A stretch of 7,425 nucleotides of DNA from an uncultured Lysobacteraceae bacterium (GTDB taxonomy: Bacteria > Pseudomonadota > Gammaproteobacteria > Xanthomonadales > Rhodanobacteraceae), in NCBI GenBank assembly GCA_946480705.1, contig CAMLLF010000178.1, positions 1 to 7,425 of the forward strand, in the 5' to 3' direction. Numbering within the stretch: position 1 is the stretch's first letter; each line of letters starts with the position of its first letter. Shown here in pieces: positions 1 to 6,426 of the stretch. The position numbers and the translations under genes were made by a program. The notes under the pieces were generated by a model, which worked only from the letters and a program-made list of their open reading frames with translations, was not told the origin of the DNA and searched no databases.

Positions 1-152
1 GTCTGCTCGACTACATCGTGCCCGACCACGTGCACGTGCTGGCCGAGGGCCGCATCGTCGAGAGCGGCGACCGGACGCTCGCGCACAAGCTCGAACGGCA
101 GGGCTACGCCTGGCTCGACGAGCGCCGCGTGCCGGAGCGCACGACCGTATGA
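1..152 (+). CDS. sufC: SufC, Fe-S assembly ATPase (C-terminal end only)
   Basis: The open frame enters from the left edge (first complete codon at 3) and ends at TGA 150-152, giving the last 49 residues. They read [20 protein letters not shown], then [20 protein letters not shown] and a short basic tail. This is the typical end of SufC, the soluble ABC-type ATPase that binds SufB and SufD and powers Fe-S cluster assembly in the cytoplasm. The LLDYIVPD segment normally follows directly after the switch histidine of the ABC H-loop, so Walker A, the signature motif and Walker B all lie outside the window. The stop overlaps the sufD start as ATGA, implying translational coupling. The identification rests on the C-terminal signature plus the sufD-sufS context. 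The gene is cut by the window edge; nothing suggests it is broken. Confidence 0.93.
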   Translation, partial: LLDYIVPDHVHVLAEGRIVESGDRTLAHKLERQGYAWLDERRVPERTTV

Positions 153-1450
153 GCGCGCCGCTGCTGTTGCAGGAATTCGAACGCGGCTTTGCCGCGCTCG
201 CGCCGGCGCAGCGCGACGCGGCCGGACTCGGCGAATCGCGCCGGGCGCAGCTTGCCGCCGCGCTGGCCGACGGCCTGCCCGGCGCGCGCGCCGAACGCTG
301 GCGGAATACGTCCCTGCGCGCGCTCGAACGGCGCGCGTTCTCGCCGCTGCCGGCGCAGGCCGAGATCGACGCGGGCGTGCTCGCGGCGATCCCGGCGCCG
401 CGCATCGTATTCGTCAACGGCGCATTCGCACCGGCGCTGTCGCAGCTCGATGCAGTGCCCGACGGCGTGTCCGTCGTCCCGCTGTCGCAGGCGCTCGCGG
501 GCGGCGATGCGCGCGAGGTCGAATTCCTCGCGCGCCGTTTCGGCGCGGCCGACGAAACCTTCGCGCGACTCAACGCGGCGTTCGCGCAGGACGGCCTGCT
601 TCTGCGCGTCGCTGCGGACGTGCAGTGCGCGACGCCGGTCGCGCTCGTGCTGCTCGGCGCCGGCGGCAACGGCGAACACGCGGTCCACCTGCGTCATCAC
701 ATCGAACTCGGCGACGGCGCGCGCCTGACGCTCTGCGAATACCAGCTCGCCGCGACGCCGCAGGCGCATCTCGTCAACGGCCTCGCGCACGTGCATCTGC
801 GCCGCGGCGCGCGGCTCGACCACGTGCGCGTGCAGAGCGAAGACGCGAGTGCGACGCTGCTGACACGCACCGACGCCGTGCTCGGCAGCGACGCCGACTA
901 CCGCCGCATCGATCTCGAACTCGGCGCGAACCTCTCGCGGCACGAACTCAACGTCGCGCTGCAGGGCAACGGCGCGCGACTGTCGGCGAACGGCGTGCTG
1001 CTCGCCGACGGCCGCCGGCATGTCGATACGCGCCTGGCGATCGACCACATCGCGCGCGATACCGCGTGCCAGTTGAACTGGCGCGGTCTCGGTGCCGATC
1101 GCGGCCGCGCCGTTTTTCATGGCGGCATCACGATCCGCGCGGGAGCCGACGGCACCGCGGCGCATCTGTCGAACAAGAACCTGCTGCTGTCCGCCAATGC
1201 CGAGATCGACACGCAGCCGGTGCTCGAGATCCACGCGGACGAAGTGCAGGCGAGCCACGGCGCGACCGTCGGCCAGCTCGACGAGACCGCGCTGTTCTAC
1301 CTGCGCTCGCGCGGCGTGCCGGAACACGAGGCGCGCACCGTGCTGACGCTCGCGTTCTGCCGCGTCGTGCTCGACGGCATCGGGGACGAGGCCTTGCGCG
1401 AACGCGTCGACGCGCTGCTCAGCGCGCGTCTGCCGCGGGTGGGCGCATGA
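149..1450 (+). CDS. sufD: SufD, Fe-S cluster assembly scaffold subunit
   Basis: A 433-residue protein of usual SufD length. SufD pairs with SufB, and together with SufC forms the cytoplasmic SufBCD scaffold, where it is needed for iron acquisition during cluster building. The N-terminal ~150 residues are a variable helical region ([12 protein letters not shown] near 49-60). Residues about 155-400 are the repetitive beta-helix core, ending in the family's conserved block: SNKNLLLS at 341-348, [19 protein letters not shown] at 357-375 and FYLRSRG at 383-389. His370 in SHGATVG corresponds by alignment from memory to the functionally important His360 of E. coli SufD; the neighbouring E. coli Cys358 is Ala368 here. 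The ATG at 149 overlaps the sufC stop, with a GGAG 11 nt upstream (134-137). The end overlaps the sufS ATG in the same ATGA manner. The assignment as SufD rather than SufB follows from length, position after sufC and the C-terminal block. Confidence 0.96.
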   Translation: MSAPLLLQEFERGFAALAPAQRDAAGLGESRRAQLAAALADGLPGARAERWRNTSLRALERRAFSPLPAQAEIDAGVLAAIPAPRIVFVNGAFAPALSQLDAVPDGVSVVPLSQALAGGDAREVEFLARRFGAADETFARLNAAFAQDGLLLRVAADVQCATPVALVLLGAGGNGEHAVHLRHHIELGDGARLTLCEYQLAATPQAHLVNGLAHVHLRRGARLDHVRVQSEDASATLLTRTDAVLGSDADYRRIDLELGANLSRHELNVALQGNGARLSANGVLLADGRRHVDTRLAIDHIARDTACQLNWRGLGADRGRAVFHGGITIRAGADGTAAHLSNKNLLLSANAEIDTQPVLEIHADEVQASHGATVGQLDETALFYLRSRGVPEHEARTVLTLAFCRVVLDGIGDEALRERVDALLSARLPRVGA

Positions 1451-2673
1451 GCGCCGCCTTCGATCCGCACGACTATCGCGCGGACTTTCCGCTGCTGTCG
1501 CGGCGCGTGCACGACAAGCCGCTGATCTATTTCGACAACGCGAACACGGCGCAGAAGCCGCAGGCCGTCATCGATGCGGTGGACGGTTACTACCGCGACT
1601 ACGCCGCGAACGTCGCGCGCGCCGTGCACAGCCTCGGCGAACAGGCGACGGCCGCCTACGAAGGCGCGCGCGACAAGCTGGCCGCGTTTCTCAACGCCGG
1701 CGGCCGCGACCAGCTCGTGCTCACGAGCGGCACGACGCAGGCGATCAATCTCGTCGCCTACAGCTATGCGCTGCCGCGCCTGCAGCCCGGCGACGAGATC
1801 CTCGTCACGCAGATGGAGCATCACGCGAACATCGTGCCGTGGCAGCTCGTCGCGGCGCGCACGGGTGCTGTCGTCAAGGCCGCACCGATCGACGCCGACG
1901 GCGTGCTGCAGCTCGACCGTTTCGAGGCGATGCTGACGCGCAACGTGAAGCTCGCCGCGGTCGCCCACGTGTCCAACGTGATCGGCACGGTCAATCCGGT
2001 CGCGCAGATCGCGAAGCTCTGCCGCGCGCGCGGCATTCCGCTGCTCGTCGACGGCTCGCAGGCCTGCCCGCACATGCGCGTCGACGTGCAGGCGATCGGC
2101 TGCGACTTCTATGCGATGACCGGGCACAAGCTGTTCGGTCCGACCGGCACCGGCGCGCTCTGGGCGCGGCGCGAACATCTGCAGGCCATGCCGCCGTTCT
2201 TCGGCGGCGGCGAGATGATCCGTACAGTCGGTTTCGACGGCACGGTGTTCGCCGATCCGCCGCACAAGTTCGAAGCGGGCACGCCGAACATCGCGGGCTT
2301 CATCGGGCTGGGCGCCGCGATCGACTATGTCGAGCGCATCGGCCTCGATCGCATCCGCGCCTACGAAGCGGACCTGCTCGCCTACGCGACCGCGGCGCTC
2401 GACGCGGTAACCGGCCTGCGCCTGTTCGGCCGCGCGCCGCAGAAGGCATCCGTGCTGTCGTTCCTGATCGAGGGCGTGCACGCGCACGACGTGGCGACCC
2501 TGCTCGATCACGAAGGCGTGGCCGTGCGTTCGGGCCACCATTGCGCGCATCCGCTGATGCAATTCTTCGGCGTGCCGGCGACGGCGCGCGCGTCGCTGTC
2601 GTTCTACAACACGCGCGAGGAAGTCGATGCGTTCGTCGTCGCGCTGGACAGAGTGCGGAGGCTGCTCGCCTGA
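1447..2673 (+). CDS. sufS: SufS, PLP-dependent cysteine desulfurase (SufU-type features)
   Basis: A 408-residue group II cysteine desulfurase. It removes sulfur from L-cysteine as an enzyme persulfide, giving alanine, and supplies it to the SufBCD scaffold. Visible residues: SGTTQAIN at 94-101 (PLP phosphate region), EHHANIVPW with His125 stacking on PLP, VDGSQ with Asp202 and Gln205, the Schiff-base lysine Lys228 in MTGHKLFGPTGTG, catalytic Cys366 in RSGHHCAHP, and Arg381 for substrate carboxylate. These sit two residues after their E. coli equivalents (H123, D200, Q203, K226, C364, R379). His347, 19 residues before the catalytic Cys in VHAHDVATLL, matches B. subtilis SufS His342, the residue that swaps onto the SufU zinc; E. 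coli has Tyr there. The start is the ATG overlapping the sufD stop; the frame stays open far upstream, but that part is a shadow of sufD. The SufU-like gene begins 2 nt after the stop. Confidence 0.97.
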   Translation: MSAAFDPHDYRADFPLLSRRVHDKPLIYFDNANTAQKPQAVIDAVDGYYRDYAANVARAVHSLGEQATAAYEGARDKLAAFLNAGGRDQLVLTSGTTQAINLVAYSYALPRLQPGDEILVTQMEHHANIVPWQLVAARTGAVVKAAPIDADGVLQLDRFEAMLTRNVKLAAVAHVSNVIGTVNPVAQIAKLCRARGIPLLVDGSQACPHMRVDVQAIGCDFYAMTGHKLFGPTGTGALWARREHLQAMPPFFGGGEMIRTVGFDGTVFADPPHKFEAGTPNIAGFIGLGAAIDYVERIGLDRIRAYEADLLAYATAALDAVTGLRLFGRAPQKASVLSFLIEGVHAHDVATLLDHEGVAVRSGHHCAHPLMQFFGVPATARASLSFYNTREEVDAFVVALDRVRRLLA

Positions 2674-2675
2674 GC

Positions 2676-3119
2676 ATGCCGGCGCTCTATCGCGACATCG
2701 TGCTCGACCATCACCGCGCGCCGCGGCACCACGGCGCGCTGGACGATCCGTCGCATGCGAGCGACGGCGTCAACGCGCTGTGCGGCGATTCGCTGCGCAT
2801 CGAACTGCGCGTGAGCGAGGCGCGCATTGTCGAATACCGCTTTCGCGGCGAGTGCTGCGCGATCGCGACGGCGACGGCATCGCTGCTCGGACAGGCCGTG
2901 CAGGGCAGGGCGGTCGCCGAGATCGCGCCGCTGCAGCAGGCGTTCGCGGCGCTGGTCGCCGGCGGCGAGCCGGCGCTGCCGCTGGGCGACCTCTCGGCGC
3001 TGTCGGAACTCGCACGCTATCCTGCGCGGCGCAAATGCGCGCTGCTGCCCTGGGCCACGCTGCTGGCCGCCCTGCGCGGCGACGCCCGAACGACCACCGA
3101 AAAGGACGATCCTGCATGA
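2676..3119 (+). CDS. sufU: SufU-type (NifU/IscU fold) sulfur acceptor
   Basis: A 147-residue protein of the IscU/NifU-N fold, opening with MPALYRDIVLDHHRAPRHHG as in the family. Three ligand cysteines are recognisable: Cys36 in NALCGD (with Asp38), Cys61 in GECCAIATATAS, and Cys121 in RRKCALLPW. Spacings of 25 and 60 residues fit SufU (about 25 and 62 in B. subtilis, including its extra segment) rather than IscU (about 26 and 43), and the IscU LPPVK motif is absent. In SufU these four residues bind zinc, and the protein accepts persulfide sulfur from SufS, replacing SufE. An extra Cys60 precedes Cys61. The start has GGAGG at 2657-2661, a longish 14 nt upstream and inside the end of sufS. The stop overlaps the next ATG as ATGA. 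The fold is certain; acting as SufS partner rather than as a cluster scaffold is inferred from spacing and SufS His347. Confidence 0.9.
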   Translation: MPALYRDIVLDHHRAPRHHGALDDPSHASDGVNALCGDSLRIELRVSEARIVEYRFRGECCAIATATASLLGQAVQGRAVAEIAPLQQAFAALVAGGEPALPLGDLSALSELARYPARRKCALLPWATLLAALRGDARTTTEKDDPA

Positions 3120-3670
3120 ATGCCGCTACCGACTCCGCTCCCGTCACCTACCGCGCCGCGACGACCGCCGATATTCCGGCCATCGTCGCGCTCGTCGAGT
3201 CGGCCTATCGCGGCGACGTCAGCAAGCAGGGCTGGACCACCGAAGCCGACTTTCTCGAAGGCCAGCGCACCGATCCGGATTCCGTCGCCGAACTCATCGC
3301 GCGCGGCTACAGCCGTATCGTGCTCGCCGAGCGCGCCGGCAGCCTGCTGTGCTGCTGCCACATCGAGCGGCTGCAGCAGGACGGCCGCAACATCGGCTAT
3401 TTCGGCATGTTCGCGGTCGATCCGACCCTGCAGGGCGGCGGCGTCGGCAAGCAGGTGCTGGCCGAGGCCGAGCGCATCGCGAAGACCGAGTGGGACTGCG
3501 CCGAGATGCAGATGACCGTCATCACGATCCGCGACAGCCTGATCGCCTGGTACGAGCGCCGCGGCTATGTGCGCACCGGCGTACGCAAGCCTTTCCCTTA
3601 CGGCGACGAGCGCTTCGGTCTTCCCAAGCGCGACGACCTGGAATTCGAGATTCTCGCCAAGACGCTTTGA
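3116..3670 (+). CDS. GNAT-family N-acetyltransferase in the suf operon
   Basis: A 184-residue single-domain GNAT protein. The N-terminal VTYRAATTADIPAIVALVES is the usual beta1-alpha1 of the fold. Motif A lies at about 94-114: GYFGMFAVDPTLQGGGVGKQ, whose QGGGVGK matches the Q/R-x-x-G-x-G/A pyrophosphate-binding loop for acetyl-CoA. Motif B is IAWYERRGYVRTG at 143-155. A run of three cysteines (Cys79-81, SLLCCCHIE) sits in the beta strand before motif A. The protein is cytosolic, with no signal or TM segment. The start overlaps the sufU stop (ATGA) and has AAGGA 9 nt upstream, so the gene is translationally tied to Fe-S assembly. The substrate is unknown and cannot be read from the sequence. 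Family membership is firm; any role in cluster biogenesis or in modifying a SUF protein is only inferred from the operon. Confidence 0.92.
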   Translation: MNAATDSAPVTYRAATTADIPAIVALVESAYRGDVSKQGWTTEADFLEGQRTDPDSVAELIARGYSRIVLAERAGSLLCCCHIERLQQDGRNIGYFGMFAVDPTLQGGGVGKQVLAEAERIAKTEWDCAEMQMTVITIRDSLIAWYERRGYVRTGVRKPFPYGDERFGLPKRDDLEFEILAKTL

Positions 3671-3686
3671 GCGGAGTGCCGCCGCG

Positions 3687-4010
3687 ATGAGCGAGAACTG
3701 GATCCGCGTCTGCAGCACCGCCGAGCTGCTGCCCGGCGAGTACAAGATCGCCTGGGACGGCGACGTCGCGATCGCCGTGTTCAATATCGACGGCGATTTC
3801 TACGCGGTCGAGGACGTCTGCACGCATGACGGCGGCGAACTCGCCGGCGGACCGGTCGACGGTTTCGCGATCGAATGCGTGCGCCATGGTGCACGCTTCG
3901 ATCTGCGCACCGGCGCCGTGCTCTGCCCGCCGGCCTACGAGCCGATCGCGAAGTTTCCGGTGAAAGTGGAAGATGCTGCGGTGTTCACGCGGGACGACCG
4001 TTGGGATTGA
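3687..4010 (+). CDS. Rieske-type [2Fe-2S] ferredoxin (non-heme iron oxygenase ferredoxin type)
   Basis: A 107-residue soluble Rieske domain protein. The two cluster-binding boxes are complete: Cys45-Thr-His47 (DVCTHDGGELAGG) and Cys64-x2-His67 (IECVRHGARFDLRTG), 16 residues apart, giving the C-x-H...C-x2-H pattern of a [2Fe-2S] centre with two Cys and two His ligands. The length and the FDLRTGAVLCPPAYEPI segment resemble the small ferredoxins of ring-hydroxylating dioxygenases (BphF/NdoA type) and NirD-like proteins, but no oxygenase or reductase gene is in view. It has no signal peptide, so it is probably cytosolic. The frame is open back to 3567 inside the GNAT gene, but ATG 3687 is chosen: it gives the family N-terminus (SENWIRVCSTAELLPGE) and has GGAG at 3673-3676, 10 nt upstream. 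It lies 16 nt after the GNAT stop as last gene of the suf run. Its electron partner is unknown; it may be a client or an electron donor for assembly. Confidence 0.9.
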   Translation: MSENWIRVCSTAELLPGEYKIAWDGDVAIAVFNIDGDFYAVEDVCTHDGGELAGGPVDGFAIECVRHGARFDLRTGAVLCPPAYEPIAKFPVKVEDAAVFTRDDRWD

Positions 4011-4014
4011 GCAG

Positions 4015-4159
4015 GGCGCAGTAACCGAAGGGCGTTGCGCCGTTTCCGGGTTCGCCTCCCGGCGTGGAGGTGGCGCAAGGCGCGTTTCCGCGCGCTGGCG
4101 GGATGGCGCAAACGGGTTCCCGCGCCGGTGATGGCGCAATGCCCTTCGGTTATTGCGCC
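4015..4159 (+). repeat. 145-bp inverted-repeat element (BIME/MITE-like) after the suf operon
   Basis: Two 27-nt arms (4015-4041 and 4133-4159) are inverted copies matching at 25 of 27 positions. They begin GGCGCA and end TGCGCC and share the core TAACCGAAGGGC. Each arm is also a hairpin on its own: the right arm has a perfect 8-bp stem (GGCGCAAT/ATTGCGCC, 11-nt loop). Both arm mismatches would be G-U pairs in RNA. The 91-nt middle holds further short hairpins (CCTCC/GGAGG at 4055-4070, GCGCG/CGCGC at 4080-4093) and further GGCGCAA motifs at about 4072 and 4105. It starts 4 nt after the Rieske stop, so it would fold at the 3' end of the suf mRNA and could stabilise it or aid termination. No T-run follows, so a classical intrinsic terminator is not supported. 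It resembles REP/BIME-type elements. I see no gene in 4011-4278. Confidence 0.75.
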
Positions 4160-4196
4160 TGCGTCGCGCGTCGGCTCGATCGCTCGCCCGAGTGAA

Positions 4197-4225
4197 TTGA
4201 GACTGATTCTCATTTGTGCTGTAAT
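4197..4225 (+). promoter_or_regulatory. Sigma70-like promoter for the PepSY/DUF2271 operon
   Basis: A -35 box TTGAGA (4197-4202) is followed after exactly 17 nt by a -10 box TGTAAT (4220-4225, 5 of 6 to TATAAT). This is a strong match for such GC-rich DNA and lies in a locally AT-richer stretch. Transcription would start near 4232, leaving a leader of about 47 nt before ATG 4279. The Fur-box-like palindrome lies on the -35/spacer. Confidence 0.7.
4198..4212 (+). promoter_or_regulatory. Fur-box-like operator
   Basis: TGAGACTGATTCTCA is a 5-nt inverted repeat (TGAGA/TCTCA) around CTGAT. Read on the minus strand it matches the 7-1-7 Fur consensus TGATAATnATTATCA at 11 of 14 defined positions, and AAATGAGAATCAGTCTCAAT is typical of Fur sites in GC-rich proteobacteria. 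It overlaps the end of the -35 box and the spacer, where bound Fur-Fe2+ would block RNA polymerase. I infer repression when iron is plentiful and induction under iron limitation. Confidence 0.72.
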
Positions 4226-4278
4226 CCGATGCCTTGCGCCGTCACGGTGCGCTTCGTCGATCCGTCGTACCGAACTCC

Positions 4279-4899
4279 ATGGCCAACGATCCGCAACGCC
4301 GCGCCGGCTGGCTGAAGACGCTGCATCAGTGGCACTGGATTTCGTCGGCGATCTGCCTGATCGGGCTGATCCTGTTCGCGTTCACGGGCATCACGCTGAA
4401 TCACGCGAGCCAGATTCCGGCCGCGCCGGTGGTCACGAACCGCCAGGCGGAAATTCCGGCGGCGCTGCGCGATGCGCTGGCCGCACGCGCGAGCGAAGGC
4501 AAGCAACCCGTCGACGCCGGACTCGCGCAGTGGTTCGCGCAGTCGATGGACCTGCGCGTCGCGGGTGCGGAGGCCGAATGGAGCGCGAGCGAAATCTACA
4601 TCTCGCTGCCGCGCGCCGGCGGCGACGCCTGGGCCAGTGTCGATCTCGCGACCGGCGCGGTCGAGTACGAGCGCACGGACCGCGGCTGGATCGCCTGGCT
4701 CAACGATCTGCACAAGGGCCGCAACACCGGCCCGGTGTGGACCTGGTTCATCGACGTGTTCGCGATCGCCTGCCTCGTGTTCGCGATCACCGGACTGCTG
4801 CTGCTGCAGCTCCATGCGCCGCGCCGTCCGGCAACCTGGCCGACCGTCGTGCTCGGTCTCGTGGTTCCGCTCGTGCTCATACTGCTGTTCATCCATTGA
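4279..4899 (+). CDS. PepSY-associated TM-helix protein, small membrane redox component
   Basis: A 206-residue inner-membrane protein. TM1 is at about 20-41 (ISSAICLIGLILFAFTGITL), followed by a periplasmic domain of about 110 residues, TM2 at about 154-176 and TM3 at about 187-205. The pattern LHQWHW...TGITLNH near the N-terminus and LNDLHKGRNTGPVW before TM2 are hallmarks of small PepSY-associated TM proteins. His16, His19, His42 and His145 are candidate heme ligands; PepSY TM proteins of the ferric-reductase type bind heme b. The frame is open to a TTG at 4234, but ATG 4279 is preferred because the predicted transcript starts near 4232 and the conserved N-terminus begins here; no clear Shine-Dalgarno is visible for either. 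It lies downstream of the Fur-box promoter, and the DUF2271-like gene starts 10 nt after its stop. Electron transfer across the membrane is an inference from family and neighbours. Confidence 0.85.
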   Translation: MANDPQRRAGWLKTLHQWHWISSAICLIGLILFAFTGITLNHASQIPAAPVVTNRQAEIPAALRDALAARASEGKQPVDAGLAQWFAQSMDLRVAGAEAEWSASEIYISLPRAGGDAWASVDLATGAVEYERTDRGWIAWLNDLHKGRNTGPVWTWFIDVFAIACLVFAITGLLLLQLHAPRRPATWPTVVLGLVVPLVLILLFIH

Positions 4900-4909
4900 C
4901 GAGGTCCTC

Positions 4910-5449
4910 ATGCGTCTCAGACAGAAACTCTCCTGCGCGCTCGGCGCGCTGATCGCCGGCGGCGCGAGCGCGGCCGACCTCAACGTCGGCGTCGAAGTGC
5001 CGAAGCTCGACGTCGCCGAATACCACCGGCCCTATGTCGCGGTCTGGGTCGAGCGGCCCGACAACAGCGTCGCGACGAATCTCGCGGTCTGGTATCAGCA
5101 GAAGGGCGGCAAGGACGCGGCGACCGGCAAGCAGGAACACGGTACGAAGTGGCTCGCCGACCTGCGCCAGTGGTGGCGCCGCAGCGGCCGCAGCGCGGCG
5201 CTGCCGATCGACGGCGTCAGCGGCGCCACGCGCCCGGCCGGCGTTCACAAGCTCAGCTTCAACGACAAGCAGCCGCAGCTCGCGGACCTGAAGCCCGGCA
5301 AGTACGCGCTCGTCGTCGAGGCTGCGCGCGAAGTCGGCGGCCGCGAACTCGTCCGCATTCCGTTCGACTGGCCGCCGGCGAAGGCCGTCCACGCCGACAC
5401 CAAGGGCACGACCGAACTGGGCGCCGTCACGCTGGATGCGGCGCCCTGA
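4910..5449 (+). CDS. DUF2271-like exported protein with FMN-attachment motif
   Basis: A 179-residue protein with a Sec signal peptide (MRLRQKLSCALGALIAGGAS, cleavage probably around 21-22). The mature part is beta-rich (PYVAVWVERPDNSVATNLAVW), then has a Trp/Arg-rich stretch TKWLADLRQWWRRSGRS at 79-95, typical of DUF2271. Residues 101-107, DGVSGAT, fit the D-x-x-S-G-A-T/S motif at which ApbE esterifies FMN to threonine, making Thr107 (codon 5228-5230) the predicted flavin site. The apbE gene two genes downstream supports this. The protein would thus be a periplasmic flavoprotein exchanging electrons with the PepSY membrane protein encoded 10 nt upstream. GAGG at 4901-4904, 5 nt before the ATG, sets the start. 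The family assignment is from recognition of sequence and gene order; flavinylation is inferred from the motif and has not been shown here. Confidence 0.85.
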   Translation: MRLRQKLSCALGALIAGGASAADLNVGVEVPKLDVAEYHRPYVAVWVERPDNSVATNLAVWYQQKGGKDAATGKQEHGTKWLADLRQWWRRSGRSAALPIDGVSGATRPAGVHKLSFNDKQPQLADLKPGKYALVVEAAREVGGRELVRIPFDWPPAKAVHADTKGTTELGAVTLDAAP

Positions 5450-5510
5450 AAACAGCGGCCGCGCATTCGCGATGCGGCTGCAGCGCACCGCCGCGTTTGC
5501 CCGGCAATTC

Positions 5511-5533
5511 CGAAATGCGAAGAAGACATTTCG
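5511..5533 (+). other. Hairpin in the DUF2271-DUF4198 gap
   Basis: The 119-nt gap 5450-5568 contains a perfect 7-bp stem CGAAATG/CATTTCG with a 9-nt loop (CGAAGAAGA), about 24 nt before the ribosome site of the next gene. It has no T-run, so it is not a convincing terminator. It could be an mRNA processing or stability element, or chance. I see no separate promoter in the gap, so the DUF4198-like gene is probably cotranscribed with the genes upstream. Confidence 0.35.
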
Positions 5534-5568
5534 CTTCCCGAGAGATTGACCGCTTCAGGAGAAATTCG

Positions 5569-6375
5569 ATGAAAGCTCTGCGTACTCTCGCCGTACTCGT
5601 CGTCGCGCTGAGCGCCGCCGGCGCCGCGCACGCGCACAAGTCCTGGCTGCTGCCGTCGGCGACCGTGCTGACGCAGGACCAGTGGATCACGGTCGATGCC
5701 GCCGTCTCCAACGACCTGTTCTACTTCAATCACGTGCCGGTCAAGCTCGACAACCTGCAGGTCACCGCGCCCGACGGCGCCGCGGCGCAGCCGGAAAATC
5801 CGTTCACCGGCAAGTTCCGGTCGAGCTTCGACCTGCACCTGGACAAGTCCGGCACGTACAAGATCGCCATCGTCAACGACGGCGTGTTCGCGAGCTACGA
5901 GCTCAACGGCGAGAAGAAGCGCTGGCGCGGCAAAGTGGAAAATATCTCGAAAGAGATTCCGGCCGACGCCAAGAACGTGGAAGTCACCCAGTCGGCCGGC
6001 CGCATCGAGACCTTCGCGACCGCCGGCGCACCGAACGACACGGCACTGAAGGCGACCGGCAGGGGCCTGGAGATGACGCCGGTCACGCACCCGAACGACC
6101 TGTTCGCGGGAGAGGCGGCGAAGTTCCGCTTCACGCTCGACGGCAAGCCCGCTGCAGATCTCGCGGTCGAGATCGTCCCGGGCGGCAGCCGCTGGCGCAA
6201 CGCGCAGAACGAGATCGCGCTGAAGACCGACAAGAACGGCGAGATCAGCGTGACCTGGCCGGCGGCCGGCATGTACTGGCTCGAGACGACGCTGCAGGAC
6301 GACAAGGCGACCGTGCCGAACGCGAAATCGCGCCGCGCGAGCTACGTGGCGACGTTCGAGGTGCTCGCGCCGTAA
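5569..6375 (+). CDS. DUF4198-like periplasmic protein (possible metal-binding)
   Basis: A 268-residue exported protein. The signal peptide covers about 1-22 (KALRTLAVLVVALSAAGAAHA), leaving a mature end HKSWLLPS; the AH-x-x-W-L-x-P start just after cleavage is characteristic of DUF4198, a family related to NikM-type periplasmic domains of nickel/cobalt uptake. The mature protein looks like two beta-sandwich modules: about 30-105 (TVDAAVSNDLFYFNHVPVK; GTYKIAIVN near 95-103) and about 165-265 (FRFTLDGKPAADLAVEIVPG; GEISVTWPAAGMYWLETT). His23, His54, His90 and His174 are possible ligands. The start is well supported by AGGAGA at 5557-5562, 6 nt before the ATG; the open frame continues upstream but overlaps the DUF2271-like gene. 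Placement between a predicted flavoprotein and apbE in a Fur-type operon suggests a periplasmic role with iron or another metal. Actual ligand and function are unknown. Confidence 0.85.
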   Translation: MKALRTLAVLVVALSAAGAAHAHKSWLLPSATVLTQDQWITVDAAVSNDLFYFNHVPVKLDNLQVTAPDGAAAQPENPFTGKFRSSFDLHLDKSGTYKIAIVNDGVFASYELNGEKKRWRGKVENISKEIPADAKNVEVTQSAGRIETFATAGAPNDTALKATGRGLEMTPVTHPNDLFAGEAAKFRFTLDGKPAADLAVEIVPGGSRWRNAQNEIALKTDKNGEISVTWPAAGMYWLETTLQDDKATVPNAKSRRASYVATFEVLAP

Positions 6376-6426
6376 GCGTGGCGGCGTCTTGCTGATGCGA
6401 TGGAGCGAAACCCGTCCCCTCCCGTG

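Noticed and set aside
625..1446. Extension of the sufS frame upstream into sufD
   Set aside because: The added 274 residues are Arg-rich noise in another frame of sufD; the normal SufS N-terminus begins at ATG 1447.
104..2562. Two long antisense open frames (104-1327 and 1297-2562) opposite sufD and sufS
   Set aside because: Low-complexity Arg/Ala-rich translations without motifs, opposite conserved genes.
3567..3686. A 40-residue N-terminal extension of the Rieske protein
   Set aside because: It overlaps the GNAT gene and has no family similarity; ATG 3687 has a ribosome site and gives the usual length.
4015..4159. Classical Rho-independent terminator for the suf operon
   Set aside because: Stems are strong but no T-run follows either arm, so intrinsic termination is not supported by sequence.
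4234..4278. TTG start for the PepSY gene
   Set aside because: It would lie about 2 nt from the predicted transcription start, lacks a Shine-Dalgarno and adds 15 residues (MRRHGALRR...) unlike the family.
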